From NCBI RefSeq assembly GCF_007744075.1, contig NZ_CP036266.1:7158564-7222563 (forward strand): a stretch of DNA of 64,000 nt, given 5' to 3'. The stretch is from Gimesia chilikensis (lineage in GTDB: Bacteria; Planctomycetota; Planctomycetia; Planctomycetales; Planctomycetaceae). The notes below the pieces were generated by a model. That model was not told the origin of the DNA, searched no databases, and saw only the letters and a list, made by a program, of their open reading frames with translations. Positions within the stretch are counted from its first letter, which is position 1. Each line of letters starts with the position of its first letter. Shown here piece by piece: positions 43,881 through 53,210 of the stretch. The translations under genes were made by a program, and so were the position numbers.

Positions 43881-45563
43881 ATGTTAGAGTTTTTCACGAA
43901 GCATAAAGCTTCAGTCAAGGATGATGTCTTGTCAGGCCTGACGGTGGCACTGGCACTGGTACCGGAAGCCGTGGCGTTTGCATTTGTGGCGGGTGTTCCC
44001 CCGACGGTGGGTCTGTACTCGGCATTCTGGATTGGACTGATCAGTGCGCTGGCAGGTGGCCGACCGGGGATGATCTCAGGGGCGACCGGAGCGATGGCCG
44101 TGGTTGTCGTGTCGCTGGTCGCGCTGCACGGAATTGAATATCTGTTTCCCGCGGTGATTCTCTGCGGGTTGCTGCAGATCACGGTGGGCCTGTTGCGGAT
44201 GGGGAAACTGATCCGGCTGGTGCCTCATTCGGTGATGCTGGGATTTGTGAACGGACTGGCGATCGTAATTGGTCTGGCCCAGATCGGCAGTTTCAAAACA
44301 CTGGGATCTGATGGAACGATGACGTTTCTGCAGGGCCCTTCAATGATACTGATGCTGGCCCTCGTCGGATTGACGATGGCGGTAATTGTACTGTTACCAC
44401 GATTTACGAAAGCGATCCCCAGTTCGCTGGCGGCGATTATTCTGGTCTCGGTGATTTCGATCGGCTTTAACCAGTTCGCTCCCGCGGCGTGGAAACCAGC
44501 CGGACAGGAAAATGTTGTACAGACGGTCGATGACCTGATGATGAATAACCTGCGGGCGAATGCGGTTCAGGAAGCTGCAGACCAGCAGACCGGAGCGGAG
44601 CTGAGTGGTGAGCAGGTTGCGGCTGCTGTTGCTTCTGTCCAGCCGGCTGCGGAACCATTGCCGATGCTGTTCTTCCTGGATTCGCGGTACGTGCTCGCTC
44701 CATTTAACTGGGAAACGCTGTGGATCATCTTCCCCTTCTCGTTGATTCTGGCGGGCGTGGGTCTGATTGAATCGCTGATGACGCTGACTCTGATTGACGA
44801 AATTACCGAGACCCGCGGAAGCGGTAACCGGGAATGTATTGGCCAGGGGGCTGCAAATGTAGTCTGCGGTCTGTTCGGGGGAATGGGCGGCTGTGCGATG
44901 ATTGGACAGTCGCTGATTAACGTCAATTCGGGCGGTCGGGGACGGTTATCCGGTGTTGTCGGAGCCGTAGGTCTGATGCTGCTGGTCGTGCTGCTCAAGC
45001 CGGTGATCTCACTGGTGCCGATGGCGGCGCTGGTGGGTGTGATGTTTATGGTGGTAATCGGAACCTTCGAATGGAGCACGCTGCACACCTGGAATAAAGT
45101 TCCCAAGAGCGATGTACTGGTGATGGTACTGGTCGCTGGTTATACGGTTCTGTTCCATAACCTGGCCGTTGCGGTTCTGCTGGGGATTGTGGTGCAGGCG
45201 TTGATCTTCGCCTGGCATCATGCCACTCATATGATGGCGGATATTCACTTCGAAGGGGAAGACAAGAAAGTCTATCAGTTGCACGGTCCGTTGTTCTTCG
45301 CTTCGGTAAGCAGTTTTCGCGAGTTGCTGGATCCGGTGAATGATCCGCCGATCGTGGCGATCGACTTCTATTTTTCACGTGTGTATGACCAGAGTGCGAT
45401 TGAAGCGATCAACAAGATCGCCGAACGCTATCGCCAGGAAGGCAAGTGCCTGCAGCTGCGAAATCTGAATGCAGACTGTCGTCAGTTGCTGGAACGGGCT
45501 GGGGATCTGGCCGAGGTGGATATTGCCGACGATCGGCATTATCACATCACAGAGATGATCTAA
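43881..45563 (+). CDS. SulP-family anion transporter with STAS domain
   Basis: A 560-residue inner-membrane transporter of the sulfate/bicarbonate/dicarboxylate family. The ATG at 43881 follows GGAG with five intervening bases; the frame is open to 43689. Landmarks are [69 protein letters not shown] and CMIGQSLIN-like ([20 protein letters not shown]). A Gln/Ala-rich insertion of about 55 residues near the middle ([20 protein letters not shown]) is unusual. The C-terminal STAS domain ends with ECLQLRN-type [18 protein letters not shown]. The substrate is unknown; a bicarbonate or sulfate role would fit. Confidence 0.92.
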   Translation: MLEFFTKHKASVKDDVLSGLTVALALVPEAVAFAFVAGVPPTVGLYSAFWIGLISALAGGRPGMISGATGAMAVVVVSLVALHGIEYLFPAVILCGLLQITVGLLRMGKLIRLVPHSVMLGFVNGLAIVIGLAQIGSFKTLGSDGTMTFLQGPSMILMLALVGLTMAVIVLLPRFTKAIPSSLAAIILVSVISIGFNQFAPAAWKPAGQENVVQTVDDLMMNNLRANAVQEAADQQTGAELSGEQVAAAVASVQPAAEPLPMLFFLDSRYVLAPFNWETLWIIFPFSLILAGVGLIESLMTLTLIDEITETRGSGNRECIGQGAANVVCGLFGGMGGCAMIGQSLINVNSGGRGRLSGVVGAVGLMLLVVLLKPVISLVPMAALVGVMFMVVIGTFEWSTLHTWNKVPKSDVLVMVLVAGYTVLFHNLAVAVLLGIVVQALIFAWHHATHMMADIHFEGEDKKVYQLHGPLFFASVSSFRELLDPVNDPPIVAIDFYFSRVYDQSAIEAINKIAERYRQEGKCLQLRNLNADCRQLLERAGDLAEVDIADDRHYHITEMI

Positions 45564-45602
45564 GAGCATGATTCTGGAATGAAGCGGGTCTCTCGATCCG
45601 TT

Positions 45603-46064
45603 TTATTTCGAACTGGAATTTCGGGCTTTCGTCAGCCAGCGATCGAGCTGGTTGGCGAATTCCTGTCGGTCTTTGGCATTGAAGCCTGCGGGACCGCCGG
45701 TGATCTGTCCTTCCCCGCGGAGGTCGTCCATCAGGTCGCGCAGGGCGAGACGCTCGCCGATGTTGGCTTCGGTGTAAAGGGCACCACGGGGGTTAAGAGC
45801 CTGAGCGCCTTTGTCCACAACCTGTGCGGCAAGAGGTATGTCAGCGGTAATGACCAGGTCGCCTGGTTGTGCGAGTTCGACAATCCGTCGATCGGCTACA
45901 TTCAATCCGGGCGGGACGAGGAGTGAGTCGATAAAGTTGGAGCGTGGGACGGACAGAGGCTGATTGGCTACGAGCGTCACCTTGATTTCGGTGCGTTTGG
46001 CAGCTTTGAACAGCAGCGATTTCACTTCCGCCGGACAGGCGTCCGCATCAACCCAGATTTGCAT
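45603..46064 (-). CDS. UPF0178 (DUF188, YaiI/YqxD) family protein
   Basis: A 153-residue protein of a widespread family with a PIN-like fold. Acidic residues line up as in the family: [41 protein letters not shown] and [20 protein letters not shown] nuclease role has been proposed but not proven. It is convergent with the SulP gene. Confidence 0.93.
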   Translation of the reverse strand: MQIWVDADACPAEVKSLLFKAAKRTEIKVTLVANQPLSVPRSNFIDSLLVPPGLNVADRRIVELAQPGDLVITADIPLAAQVVDKGAQALNPRGALYTEANIGERLALRDLMDDLRGEGQITGGPAGFNAKDRQEFANQLDRWLTKARNSSSK

Positions 46065-46171
46065 TCCGCCTCCTGATGGTGGGGCTATTTTAGTGATAAG
46101 GTACAGATGATTCGCCTGTTCGCTTCGATTTCACAGACCATGATTAATCTGATATAACCGGTGTTGAGCAG

Positions 46172-46202
46172 TTTGACAGTGTCAAACCGGAACGATTAGA
46201 AT
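46172..46202 (+). promoter_or_regulatory. Promoter with an overlapping palindrome
   Basis: TTGACA (46173-46178) and TAGAAT (46197-46202), 18-base spacer. The -35 is inside the palindrome GTTTGACAGTGTCAAAC (46171-46187), which is itself flanked by CCGG on both sides. It lies about 75 bases upstream of the lipoprotein start. A dimeric regulator site is plausible. Confidence 0.55.
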
Positions 46203-46278
46203 TCGTTTCATCAATTCTTCATTATAGCAACACTTCATTCTCAAGTTGCTGTCAACACTTTTAGCGCCAGGAGTAATC

Positions 46279-46689
46279 ATGAAATACTGGAAGTTGTTCT
46301 GCCTGTCTACACTCAGCCTGTGTTTAACTGTCGGATGTGGTGACAGTGCCGGCAGTGATCAGCCCGACCTGGGAACCGTCAGTGGTGTCGTCACCATGGA
46401 TGGAAAACCGCTGCCCGCCGTGACCGTGACCTTCACCCCGACCGAAGGACGTCCCTCAAACGGCGTTACCGACGAGGAAGGACACTACGAGCTGGGGTAT
46501 TTACGCGACACACAAGGTGCTGTCATTGGGACACACAAGGTCAGTATTTCCACACCGCAGGACGCACCGACTCCGCCGGGACAGACTTATAAAGATCCCA
46601 TCCCAGCCAAGTACAACGCCAAGACCACGTTGACCGAAGAAGTGAAAGCCGGCGACAATACGATCGATTTCAAACTGGAATCCAACTGA
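46279..46689 (+). CDS. Lipoprotein with carboxypeptidase-regulatory-like domain
   Basis: A 136-residue lipoprotein. The ATG at 46279 follows CAGGAG. The signal is MKYWKLFCLSTLSLCLTVGC with the lipid cysteine at 20. The mature domain is a beta-sandwich of the carboxypeptidase-regulatory/DUF4198-like type (VSGVVTMDGKPLPAVTVTF, TDEEGHYELGYLRDTQG, IGTHKVSISTPQ), common in planctomycete surface proteins, often near DUF1559 genes. A DUF1559 gene follows after a terminator. Confidence 0.87.
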   Translation: MKYWKLFCLSTLSLCLTVGCGDSAGSDQPDLGTVSGVVTMDGKPLPAVTVTFTPTEGRPSNGVTDEEGHYELGYLRDTQGAVIGTHKVSISTPQDAPTPPGQTYKDPIPAKYNAKTTLTEEVKAGDNTIDFKLESN

Positions 46690-46733
46690 GCCACTCCTGT
46701 AGATCTCCACGATCTGCAAATCACATAAACTGA

Positions 46734-46777
46734 AGAGCCCGATCGACTTACATTCAGTCGACCGGGCTCTTTTTTTA
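46734..46777 (+). terminator. Rho-independent terminator
   Basis: AGAGCCCGATCGACT pairs with AGTCGACCGGGCTCT (one mismatch), loop of seven, then eight T. Confidence 0.9.
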
Positions 46778-47125
46778 TGGATGGAACTGCGGGCTGGTCG
46801 ACTTTTCGCTGTCAGGTTTTGGAGTCTCAAACGTCTTACCTCTGGGTAAGTTTTCAGGCCCCAGTCGGCTCCGATTTTATAACCATCGTTAATAAACTCA
46901 TGGTATCCACTTTTACAATCTGTTAAAATTAGATAAAAGACCATATATATGAACTACAAGCTACGATAAAAGGTTAAATACAAAAGGCTTTGGTCCCGCC
47001 GATGTGATTCATCCGAATCACGTACCAACCACCGAAATCATCATTGTTTCCCACAGAGCTCAATCTCATGTCGCGAGGCATGCAGATCTGTTTTGATTTA
47101 TTATAATTCAGGAGAGATGAAGAAC
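46778..47125. other. Intergenic leader of a DUF1559 gene
   Basis: About 350 bp, increasingly AT-rich from 46915. No consensus promoter pair is certain. A ribosome-binding CAGGAG sits at 47109-47114. Confidence 0.4.
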
Positions 47126-48100
47126 ATGAAACGTTTACCTTTGGGGATCCGGTTCAGGTGGAAGCTGGGATTCACCCTGATTGAATTGCTGGTCGTGATC
47201 GCGATTATCGCGATTCTGATCGCGTTGCTCTTACCGGCAGTTCAGCAGGCACGCGAAGCAGCACGCCGCAGCACCTGCAAAAACAGTCTTAAACAGATTG
47301 GACTGGCACTGCACAACTATCATGAAACCCATGGTGTTTTCCCGCCCGCCTATATCGACAGCGATCCGGGTTTGAACACACCAGCGGCTGCCACTTCCAA
47401 CCTGAACGGTCTGGGCTGGGCAACCATGATTCTGCCATTCATGGATCAGGCGCCACTTTATAATCAGATTGGAACGCAGACAGCCGGGTTCAAATATAAC
47501 TGGCTGGATTCTACTCACACCGGTTCTCTGACCAGCGCGATTCCCGCAGCCAAAGTAGTACTGCCGATCTATAATTGCCCCTCCGATCCCATGGGAGGTA
47601 TCAACACTGATTGCAGCAGTTACGGGAAATCAAACTACCTGGCTTGTGCGGCTACGGGTGCTAACAGCCGAAACGGTGCTTTCTATGTGAACTCGAAAAC
47701 ACAGATGAAATCCATCACCGATGGCAGCAGTAATACCCTGTTCGTAGGAGAACGGACCACGGCGAACGATCCCAGCAGTTCAACTGCCTGTGGTGGTTCC
47801 CCCTGTAACTGGGCCGGAGGATTGTGGATTGGTCCCCGGAACTATCCTTCTCCCGACACCTGGCACACCAGTCTGCGTGGACTGGATGTGGCTGTGAACG
47901 GTGGTTCGAGTACCATTTACATGATCAATGGATCCAGCATCAACTGGGGTCCTGCCTGGAATGCAGGAAGTACACACGTCGGTGGTGCTCACTTCCTGCT
48001 GGGCGACGGTCAGGTTCGGTTCCTTTCCGAGAACATTGACCTGGCAACCTATCGAGGACTCTACACCCGCAGTGGTGGTGAAGTGCTCGGCGAATTTTAA
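47126..48100 (+). CDS. DUF1559 pseudopilin-like protein (paralogue 1)
   Basis: A 324-residue protein with the prepilin N-terminus ([20 protein letters not shown]) and the DUF1559 domain opening [33 protein letters not shown], and ending [29 protein letters not shown]. The ATG at 47126 is chosen over those at 47117 and 47093 because it aligns residue for residue with the start of the paralogue at 48553, and because CAGGAG stands eleven bases ahead. It carries a strong terminator and so is an independent unit. Confidence 0.92.
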   Translation: MKRLPLGIRFRWKLGFTLIELLVVIAIIAILIALLLPAVQQAREAARRSTCKNSLKQIGLALHNYHETHGVFPPAYIDSDPGLNTPAAATSNLNGLGWATMILPFMDQAPLYNQIGTQTAGFKYNWLDSTHTGSLTSAIPAAKVVLPIYNCPSDPMGGINTDCSSYGKSNYLACAATGANSRNGAFYVNSKTQMKSITDGSSNTLFVGERTTANDPSSSTACGGSPCNWAGGLWIGPRNYPSPDTWHTSLRGLDVAVNGGSSTIYMINGSSINWGPAWNAGSTHVGGAHFLLGDGQVRFLSENIDLATYRGLYTRSGGEVLGEF

Positions 48101-48141
48101 TTCTGATCCAACGCAGGATTGGTGTTGAACGATAAAAAACT

Positions 48142-48175
48142 CGGCCGCTTCTCTCAGGGAAGTGGCCGTTTTTTT
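48142..48175 (+). terminator. Rho-independent terminator
   Basis: CGGCCGCTTC pairs with GAAGTGGCCG (one G-U pair) across a seven-base loop, followed by seven T. Confidence 0.9.
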
Positions 48176-48552
48176 ACTCACACGCATCCTTACTTATCTT
48201 TAATAATTATCGTACAGAACTGTGCAGATCCAACAGTTAGCCAGCTCTTAAATCACATGTCCACACCCCCGTTATTCATGCGATCACACCCTTGCTGATA
48301 CTTCTATTGTATCGTCTTATATTCTCTATAGTTGAGACTATTCTACACTGGCAGAAGCATCCGATTCCGTATAATAATAGAGCATTGTCATCCTGACTGT
48401 GATACTGGGATTTTCCCAGTCATAACGTTGTTTGAGTTACGAGTATTCTCTCTGACGACAACAGTTCTGCACACGGCTGAGCTTATCAATTCGGGCCTCC
48501 AGGATGATCTGAATCCATTCATTTTTTTTCGTTACTAGTAAGGATGTAAAGT
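48176..48552. other. Intergenic leader of the second DUF1559 paralogue
   Basis: About 375 bp, AT-rich. A perfect short hairpin ACTGGGATTTTCCCAGT lies at 48404-48420, without a T-run, so not a terminator. No gene. Confidence 0.45.
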
Positions 48553-49524
48553 ATGAGACGACCTACGTTCCCGCTCCGATTCCGGTGGCGGCTCGGCTTC
48601 ACACTGATCGAACTTCTGGTGGTAATCGCAATCATTGCTATTTTGATCGCGCTCTTGTTACCCGCTGTGCAACAGGCACGTGAAGCAGCCCGTCGCAGTA
48701 CCTGTAAGAACAATCTGAAGCAGATCGGACTGGCCTTACATAATTATCATGAGACACATGGCGTCTTTCCTCCCGGTTACATGGACAACGATTTAAACTT
48801 TACCGCGTCCAAAGGCTCCGGTACCGCTGCCAACAACAACGGCATCGGCTGGGGAGCCATGATTCTACCATTCATGGATCAGGGACCTCTGTATAACCAG
48901 TTGTCATCCCAGACGAATCAGTTTGGTGAACACTGGAGTGTCAGCGCGGGTACGCTGGCGAAAACCGTTCTGCCTGCTTATGTCTGTCCGTCTGACCCTA
49001 TGGGTGGAATCAACACCGATAAGAGCAGCTTCGGTAAGTCCAACTACCTGGGCAGCCACGGAACTTCAGCAGCGAATGCGACCAACGGGATTCTGTTCGG
49101 TAACTCAAAGACCCGCATCCGCGACATCACCGATGGAACCAGTAATACCATTCTGGTTTCCGAACGTACCACCAAAAGTGAAGGTTCCGGCACAACCGGT
49201 TGTGGTGGTTCGGCCTGTAACTGGGCCGGTGGTCTGTGGGTTGGCCCACGTTACACTTCGAGCATGTCAACCTGGCATCCCGGGATGTACCACTTTGATG
49301 TTTCCAACTTTGGTGGAGCCAACGCAACTTATCTGATTAACAGTTCAGCTGCAACCTGGGGTGATGACTGGACCTCATCCAGTGCTCACGTCGGTGGCGT
49401 GCACATGCTGTTGTGTGACGGTCAGGTTCGCTTCATCAGCGAAAACATCAGTAGTGGCAGCTCTACTTCAACTTACTATCAACTCGTCACCCGCAGCGGT
49501 GGTGAAGTCGTTGGCGAATTCTAA
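48553..49524 (+). CDS. DUF1559 pseudopilin-like protein (paralogue 2)
   Basis: A 323-residue paralogue of the preceding gene: [57 protein letters not shown], then [56 protein letters not shown] and the [19 protein letters not shown] end. The two share over half of their residues by eye and carry the same [12 protein letters not shown] cysteine element, so they arose by tandem duplication. Preceded by AAGGA and ended by its own terminator. Confidence 0.92.
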   Translation: MRRPTFPLRFRWRLGFTLIELLVVIAIIAILIALLLPAVQQAREAARRSTCKNNLKQIGLALHNYHETHGVFPPGYMDNDLNFTASKGSGTAANNNGIGWGAMILPFMDQGPLYNQLSSQTNQFGEHWSVSAGTLAKTVLPAYVCPSDPMGGINTDKSSFGKSNYLGSHGTSAANATNGILFGNSKTRIRDITDGTSNTILVSERTTKSEGSGTTGCGGSACNWAGGLWVGPRYTSSMSTWHPGMYHFDVSNFGGANATYLINSSAATWGDDWTSSSAHVGGVHMLLCDGQVRFISENISSGSSTSTYYQLVTRSGGEVVGEF

Positions 49525-49548
49525 ACGCCTCTGTTTTATTTGAGATCA

Positions 49549-49584
49549 AGCGACTCACGATCCTCGATTGTGAGTCGCTTTTTT
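49549..49584 (+). terminator. Rho-independent terminator
   Basis: AGCGACTCAC (49549-49558) pairs perfectly with GTGAGTCGCT (49570-49579) and is followed by TTTTT. Confidence 0.9.
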
Positions 49585-49640
49585 ATGCGCGGTCTCCTGG
49601 TGCATGTTGACCACTTGAGAGCATCGTTACGCCCCTCAAA

Positions 49641-51020
49641 CTATTGAGTCAGCAACTTGAGCTCGTCAATGGCCCGACCATGATTCGGATTCAGCTTCAG
49701 GCATTTCTCGTATGCCTCCCGGGCGGCCTGCCTGTCTTTCTGGATGCGTTTGATTTCGGCAAAGTAAAACCAGGCCTGAGCGTCATTGGGATTCTTATCG
49801 ACGGACTGCTGAATCGCTTCTTCGGCTACCACGAGGTTGTCATTGCGAAAACTCATCATAGCTGCCAGTAATGCCATCTTGCCCTGATGATAATCACGTT
49901 TTTCAGTGTCGTTCTGCTCGTTGTAAATATTGGCAAGCGTCTCATGGATCTCAATTGTGGGGGACATTTCTGCAACCCGCAGTAAATATTCTTCTGCGGT
50001 TTTCAGATCCCCTTTCAGGAGATAAACGCCCCCTTTGAACTGAATCGAATCGGGTTCTTCGATGCCAAATTCATTCAATTTATTTAACAGCAGCAGCATC
50101 CGCTCGGGATTCTTACGTTGGAACTCCACTTCGATCATACGCATTATGGTCGCTTTGACCTGCGGAGTTCTGCGATCCCCCATCAGCTCAAAAACTTCGT
50201 CGAGTTTTTTCGCCAGGTGATCCATGTCATCCCGATCCAGCATCTGGTTATAGTCTTCAATGGCCTTGGAGACGCCCAGTCGCTTGCTGTAGGGCATAAT
50301 AAATTCCGTATTGAAATTGAGGGGAACGACATACATCGCCCGCTCCACCTGGTCAGCAGCCTGTTTTGCCTCAAAGTCACGTCCGAGTTCTTCCAGCGCC
50401 AGGTATTTCAGAAAACCGAAGTAGAGGGAGTTAGGGGATTCCTTCAGATTACGTTCAACGATCAACAACGCTTCTTCAGTCCGACCGGAACGTAACAGCA
50501 GTTTGGCCCGCTGGAAGTCGGCAGGTTGAAAATCGGTATTCTGCAGAAAAGCCTGCTCGGCTTCATCTGGTTTTTCCTGCCGCAGATAATTTCTGCCGAT
50601 GGCATACAGATAATGTTTGGGGCTGGTAAATGGAACAGATGTGTCCGCCTGCATGTCTTTTAGCTTTTCATATTCCCGGGTGCTTTCTGCCATACGCCCA
50701 GTGCGTTCCAGACAGAATGCATAGCTGGATTGAGCGACTGCACTCTCAGGATCCTGTCGGGCCGCTTCGGCAAAACAGTTCTCGGCATAGGCATACATCC
50801 CCTGCCCCAGAAAGGCCTGCCCTAACCTGATCCATTCCGGTGCATATCCGGTCTCTGCTTCCCGGGCCAGCTCGCGATATTCTTCCATAATCAGAGAATC
50901 AGTACTCTCCGCATTTGGCAGAACGGCAAGCGGACGGGACATCCGCTTGGCAACAAGATATCCACAATAGCCTGTCTCCACGACAAGCAGAATCACGAGC
51001 ATACGAATGATCTGGATCAT
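49641..51020 (-). CDS. TPR-repeat membrane-anchored protein
   Basis: A 459-residue protein with an N-terminal signal anchor (IIRMLVILLVVETGYCGYLV) and then tetratricopeptide repeats for most of its length: YAPEWIRLGQAFLGQGMYAY, AEAARQDPESAVAQSSYAFC, YAIGRNYLRQEKPDEAEQAF, VYLLKGDLKTAEEYLLRVAE and AWFYFAEIKRIQKDRQAARE. Such repeats mediate protein-protein contacts. Its start overlaps the stop of the FG-GAP gene by four bases, so the two form a coupled unit. In planctomycetes, FG-GAP and TPR proteins often occur together; their shared role is unknown. Confidence 0.88.
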   Translation of the reverse strand: MIQIIRMLVILLVVETGYCGYLVAKRMSRPLAVLPNAESTDSLIMEEYRELAREAETGYAPEWIRLGQAFLGQGMYAYAENCFAEAARQDPESAVAQSSYAFCLERTGRMAESTREYEKLKDMQADTSVPFTSPKHYLYAIGRNYLRQEKPDEAEQAFLQNTDFQPADFQRAKLLLRSGRTEEALLIVERNLKESPNSLYFGFLKYLALEELGRDFEAKQAADQVERAMYVVPLNFNTEFIMPYSKRLGVSKAIEDYNQMLDRDDMDHLAKKLDEVFELMGDRRTPQVKATIMRMIEVEFQRKNPERMLLLLNKLNEFGIEEPDSIQFKGGVYLLKGDLKTAEEYLLRVAEMSPTIEIHETLANIYNEQNDTEKRDYHQGKMALLAAMMSFRNDNLVVAEEAIQQSVDKNPNDAQAWFYFAEIKRIQKDRQAAREAYEKCLKLNPNHGRAIDELKLLTQ

Positions 51021-52321
51021 GGTTTCACCTCCTGTCCCTGATTCAGCCAGGCAGAAACCCGGCCAATCCGCTGATAAGGCTTTCTCATATTCAGAGCCCC
51101 CGCCACCAGGTCTGTTTTCCCATCCCCGTCCAGATCTCCCGTGGCAACGGTAACCAGGTGAATGGGCTCACTGGCGATCTGCCAGGTTTTGAAATTCTGC
51201 TTACCATCATTTTCCAGCCAGACGACGCTGGCCGTTGTGGGATCGTACCAGTCATTTGTCATGCTCACCAGAACGACATCCAGGTCGCCGTCAGCATCCA
51301 TGTCGGTAACGTCGGCCGCATAGGTACCTGCCAGATCCGAAATTCGCTTCAACTCGAATTCCCAGTTGCCCTTGTTCTCGAACCAGTAACAACCATGATA
51401 GGGTTGCGGGTAAGCATCCAGGTCTTCCAGGTTATCACCGGCTGGGAGAATCAGATCCTCATCCCCATCCTGATCCAGGTCTGCTTTGACAAGTCCGGCG
51501 CCCCCCAGGTCGAGGTTGATCGTGTACCACAAGCGCCGCTTTTTGAATTTCCCCTCGCCCAGATTTTCAAAAGCCCAGAGTTCTTCTTCGTCCTGAGTGA
51601 CGATCGCAGCGATATCCAGGTCGCCATCCCCGTCATAGTCGGCCACTGGAACGTGAATGGTACCCGGAGCATTTAAGAGTTCGTGATCGCGAAATTTGAA
51701 ATCGCCCCGGTTCTCCAGCCAGAGAACCCGACCACGATTGTATCCGAATACCGCGACAGCCAGATCGAGGTCGCCGTCACCATCAAAATCGCCCGGCTGC
51801 ACATCAGCCACACGACGGACATCGTTCAGGATCACGTGTTTGATGTATTTGTCGCCTTGTCGCTCATAAAGTTCAACGCGGCCAATCACCCGATCGTCGG
51901 GTGTCAGATTCCCCAGAATGGAAATGACGATATCCTGGTCGCCATCCTGATCGATGTCGACGACGGTCGCATGGCCGGGGGCGGCCAGATCTTTTAACAG
52001 GATCTCCTCATCCCAGCCCCCCTGTGAATTCGATCGGAAAACGGAGAGCACACTCTGGGCTGAGTCACAGGCCAGCACTTCATTCTTACCATCCCCGTCG
52101 ATATCAACAATCTGCACGTTGGTGATCAGGGGCAGCCCGGGTGGGTCTGCCGCCAGCTTCAACGGTTTCCAGGCAACCGGGGACGCGGGATAGGATTTTC
52201 CTCCCGAAAAGACTTCCGGTGCCTGCCCCAGTGAGGGGAGGGTAGGTAAAAAGAACCAGGTTAATACCGGGATCAGCACCACCAGTATTAACAGCAGACA
52301 AACAGTGACTTTCTGGGACAT
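51017..52321 (-). CDS. FG-GAP/VCBS-repeat exported protein
   Basis: A 434-residue protein with an N-terminal hydrophobic anchor (VCLLLILVVLIPVLTWFFLP) and seven calcium-loop-bearing FG-GAP repeats: DIDGDGKNE, DIDQDGDQD, DFDGDGDLD, DYDGDGDLD, DLDQDGDED, DMDADGDLD and DLDGDGKTD, spaced by about 45-60 residues. It forms a beta-propeller, probably an adhesion or ligand-binding module on the outside. First gene of a unit with the TPR protein. Confidence 0.92.
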   Translation of the reverse strand: MSQKVTVCLLLILVVLIPVLTWFFLPTLPSLGQAPEVFSGGKSYPASPVAWKPLKLAADPPGLPLITNVQIVDIDGDGKNEVLACDSAQSVLSVFRSNSQGGWDEEILLKDLAAPGHATVVDIDQDGDQDIVISILGNLTPDDRVIGRVELYERQGDKYIKHVILNDVRRVADVQPGDFDGDGDLDLAVAVFGYNRGRVLWLENRGDFKFRDHELLNAPGTIHVPVADYDGDGDLDIAAIVTQDEEELWAFENLGEGKFKKRRLWYTINLDLGGAGLVKADLDQDGDEDLILPAGDNLEDLDAYPQPYHGCYWFENKGNWEFELKRISDLAGTYAADVTDMDADGDLDVVLVSMTNDWYDPTTASVVWLENDGKQNFKTWQIASEPIHLVTVATGDLDGDGKTDLVAGALNMRKPYQRIGRVSAWLNQGQEVKP

Positions 52322-52679
52322 ATAGTTTCGTCAATTCCGTGGATGAAAAATGGAGGGTGGCAGGCCAGAGCGCCTGCAGGATTATTCTAGAACGGGAGGG
52401 TGCACTCCGCCATTAAGTCCTTACGACAAAACGGAATGAGACACGAGAAAAAACTGAAAGTTTGCTGAGTTTTGACTAAAACCTGTCTATTTAACCCCTT
52501 ACCTCCGGTTTCGTTTTGCAAAAGCGGGGAGCAGATCGCAAAAATCAGCTCAGGGAAACAGGCCGTGATTTTGAGATCAATCCAGCCTGTGCTCCTTCGC
52601 GGATTGGTCGGGAAAGAGATTCCCTCTGTTCCCCAACTATAGCCCAAGCCCCCAGTTCTGAACATCATTGCCATCCAAT
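52322..52679. other. Divergent intergenic region
   Basis: About 360 bp upstream of the FG-GAP gene and the second BlaI-type gene. No open frame with coding character and no shared repeat module. The regulatory elements listed next occupy its right side. Confidence 0.45.
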
Positions 52680-52749
52680 CATCTAATTATTTAGAAGAAT
52701 AGATTGACAACCGGCACTCATCGATTAGGATCATCTAATTATTTAGATG
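52680..52749. promoter_or_regulatory. Promoter flanked by two CATCTAATTATTTAGA operators
   Basis: The 16-base CATCTAATTATTTAGA occurs at 52680-52695 and 52732-52747 (extended to CATCTAATTATTTAGATG, a palindrome). Between them are TTGACA (52704-52709) and TAGGAT (52726-52731), spacer 16. The first operator ends eight bases before the -35, the second begins one base after the -10 and covers the transcription start. This is a textbook layout for autorepression of the BlaI-type gene at 52812, with a core CTAATTATTTAG quite unlike the TACAnnTGTA boxes of the other pair. Confidence 0.8.
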
Positions 52750-52811
52750 TTATTCCGGTATCACCGTGCATCAGTCCCTTCAACCAGACGTCAAACACAG
52801 GACCAATCACC

Positions 52812-53210
52812 ATGGCACGCCCTGGTTCAGAACACCCAACTCAACTGGAACTGGAAATCCTAAAAGTGCTCTGGGACGAATCGCCGCTCCGCGTGCGCGA
52901 AGTACGGGCTCGCCTGGAAACTCAGGCCCAGCGTCCACTGGCACACAGTTCGGTGATTACGATGCTGAATATCATGTTTGATAAAGGATTTCTCGACCGG
53001 GAAAAAGTAGGCAAATCATTTCACTTTTCCCCCAGGGTCCGGAAAGAGGAAGTCGCCGGTGGCATCATGAATGATCTGCTGTCACGTCTGTTTGATGGCT
53101 CTCCCTCGGCGATGATGTTGAATTTGCTGGAAACCAGCAATGTCGATGCCACCGAGATGACCGAGTTACGCAAACTCATCACACGCAAAGCGCGGGAGCA
53201 GGAAAAATGA
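52812..53210 (+). CDS. BlaI/MecI-family repressor (second copy)
   Basis: A 132-residue winged-helix repressor beginning MARPGSEHPTQLELEILKVL; the ATG at 52812 is chosen because the frame upstream lacks similarity and the operator occupies its 5' part. The recognition region is AHSSVITMLNIMFDKGFLDR, and the C-terminal helices are GGIMNDLLSRLFDGSPSAMM. It diverges from the BlaI at 43188 in both helix and operator. The stop overlaps the start of the M56 gene (ATGA). Confidence 0.93.
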   Translation: MARPGSEHPTQLELEILKVLWDESPLRVREVRARLETQAQRPLAHSSVITMLNIMFDKGFLDREKVGKSFHFSPRVRKEEVAGGIMNDLLSRLFDGSPSAMMLNLLETSNVDATEMTELRKLITRKAREQEK

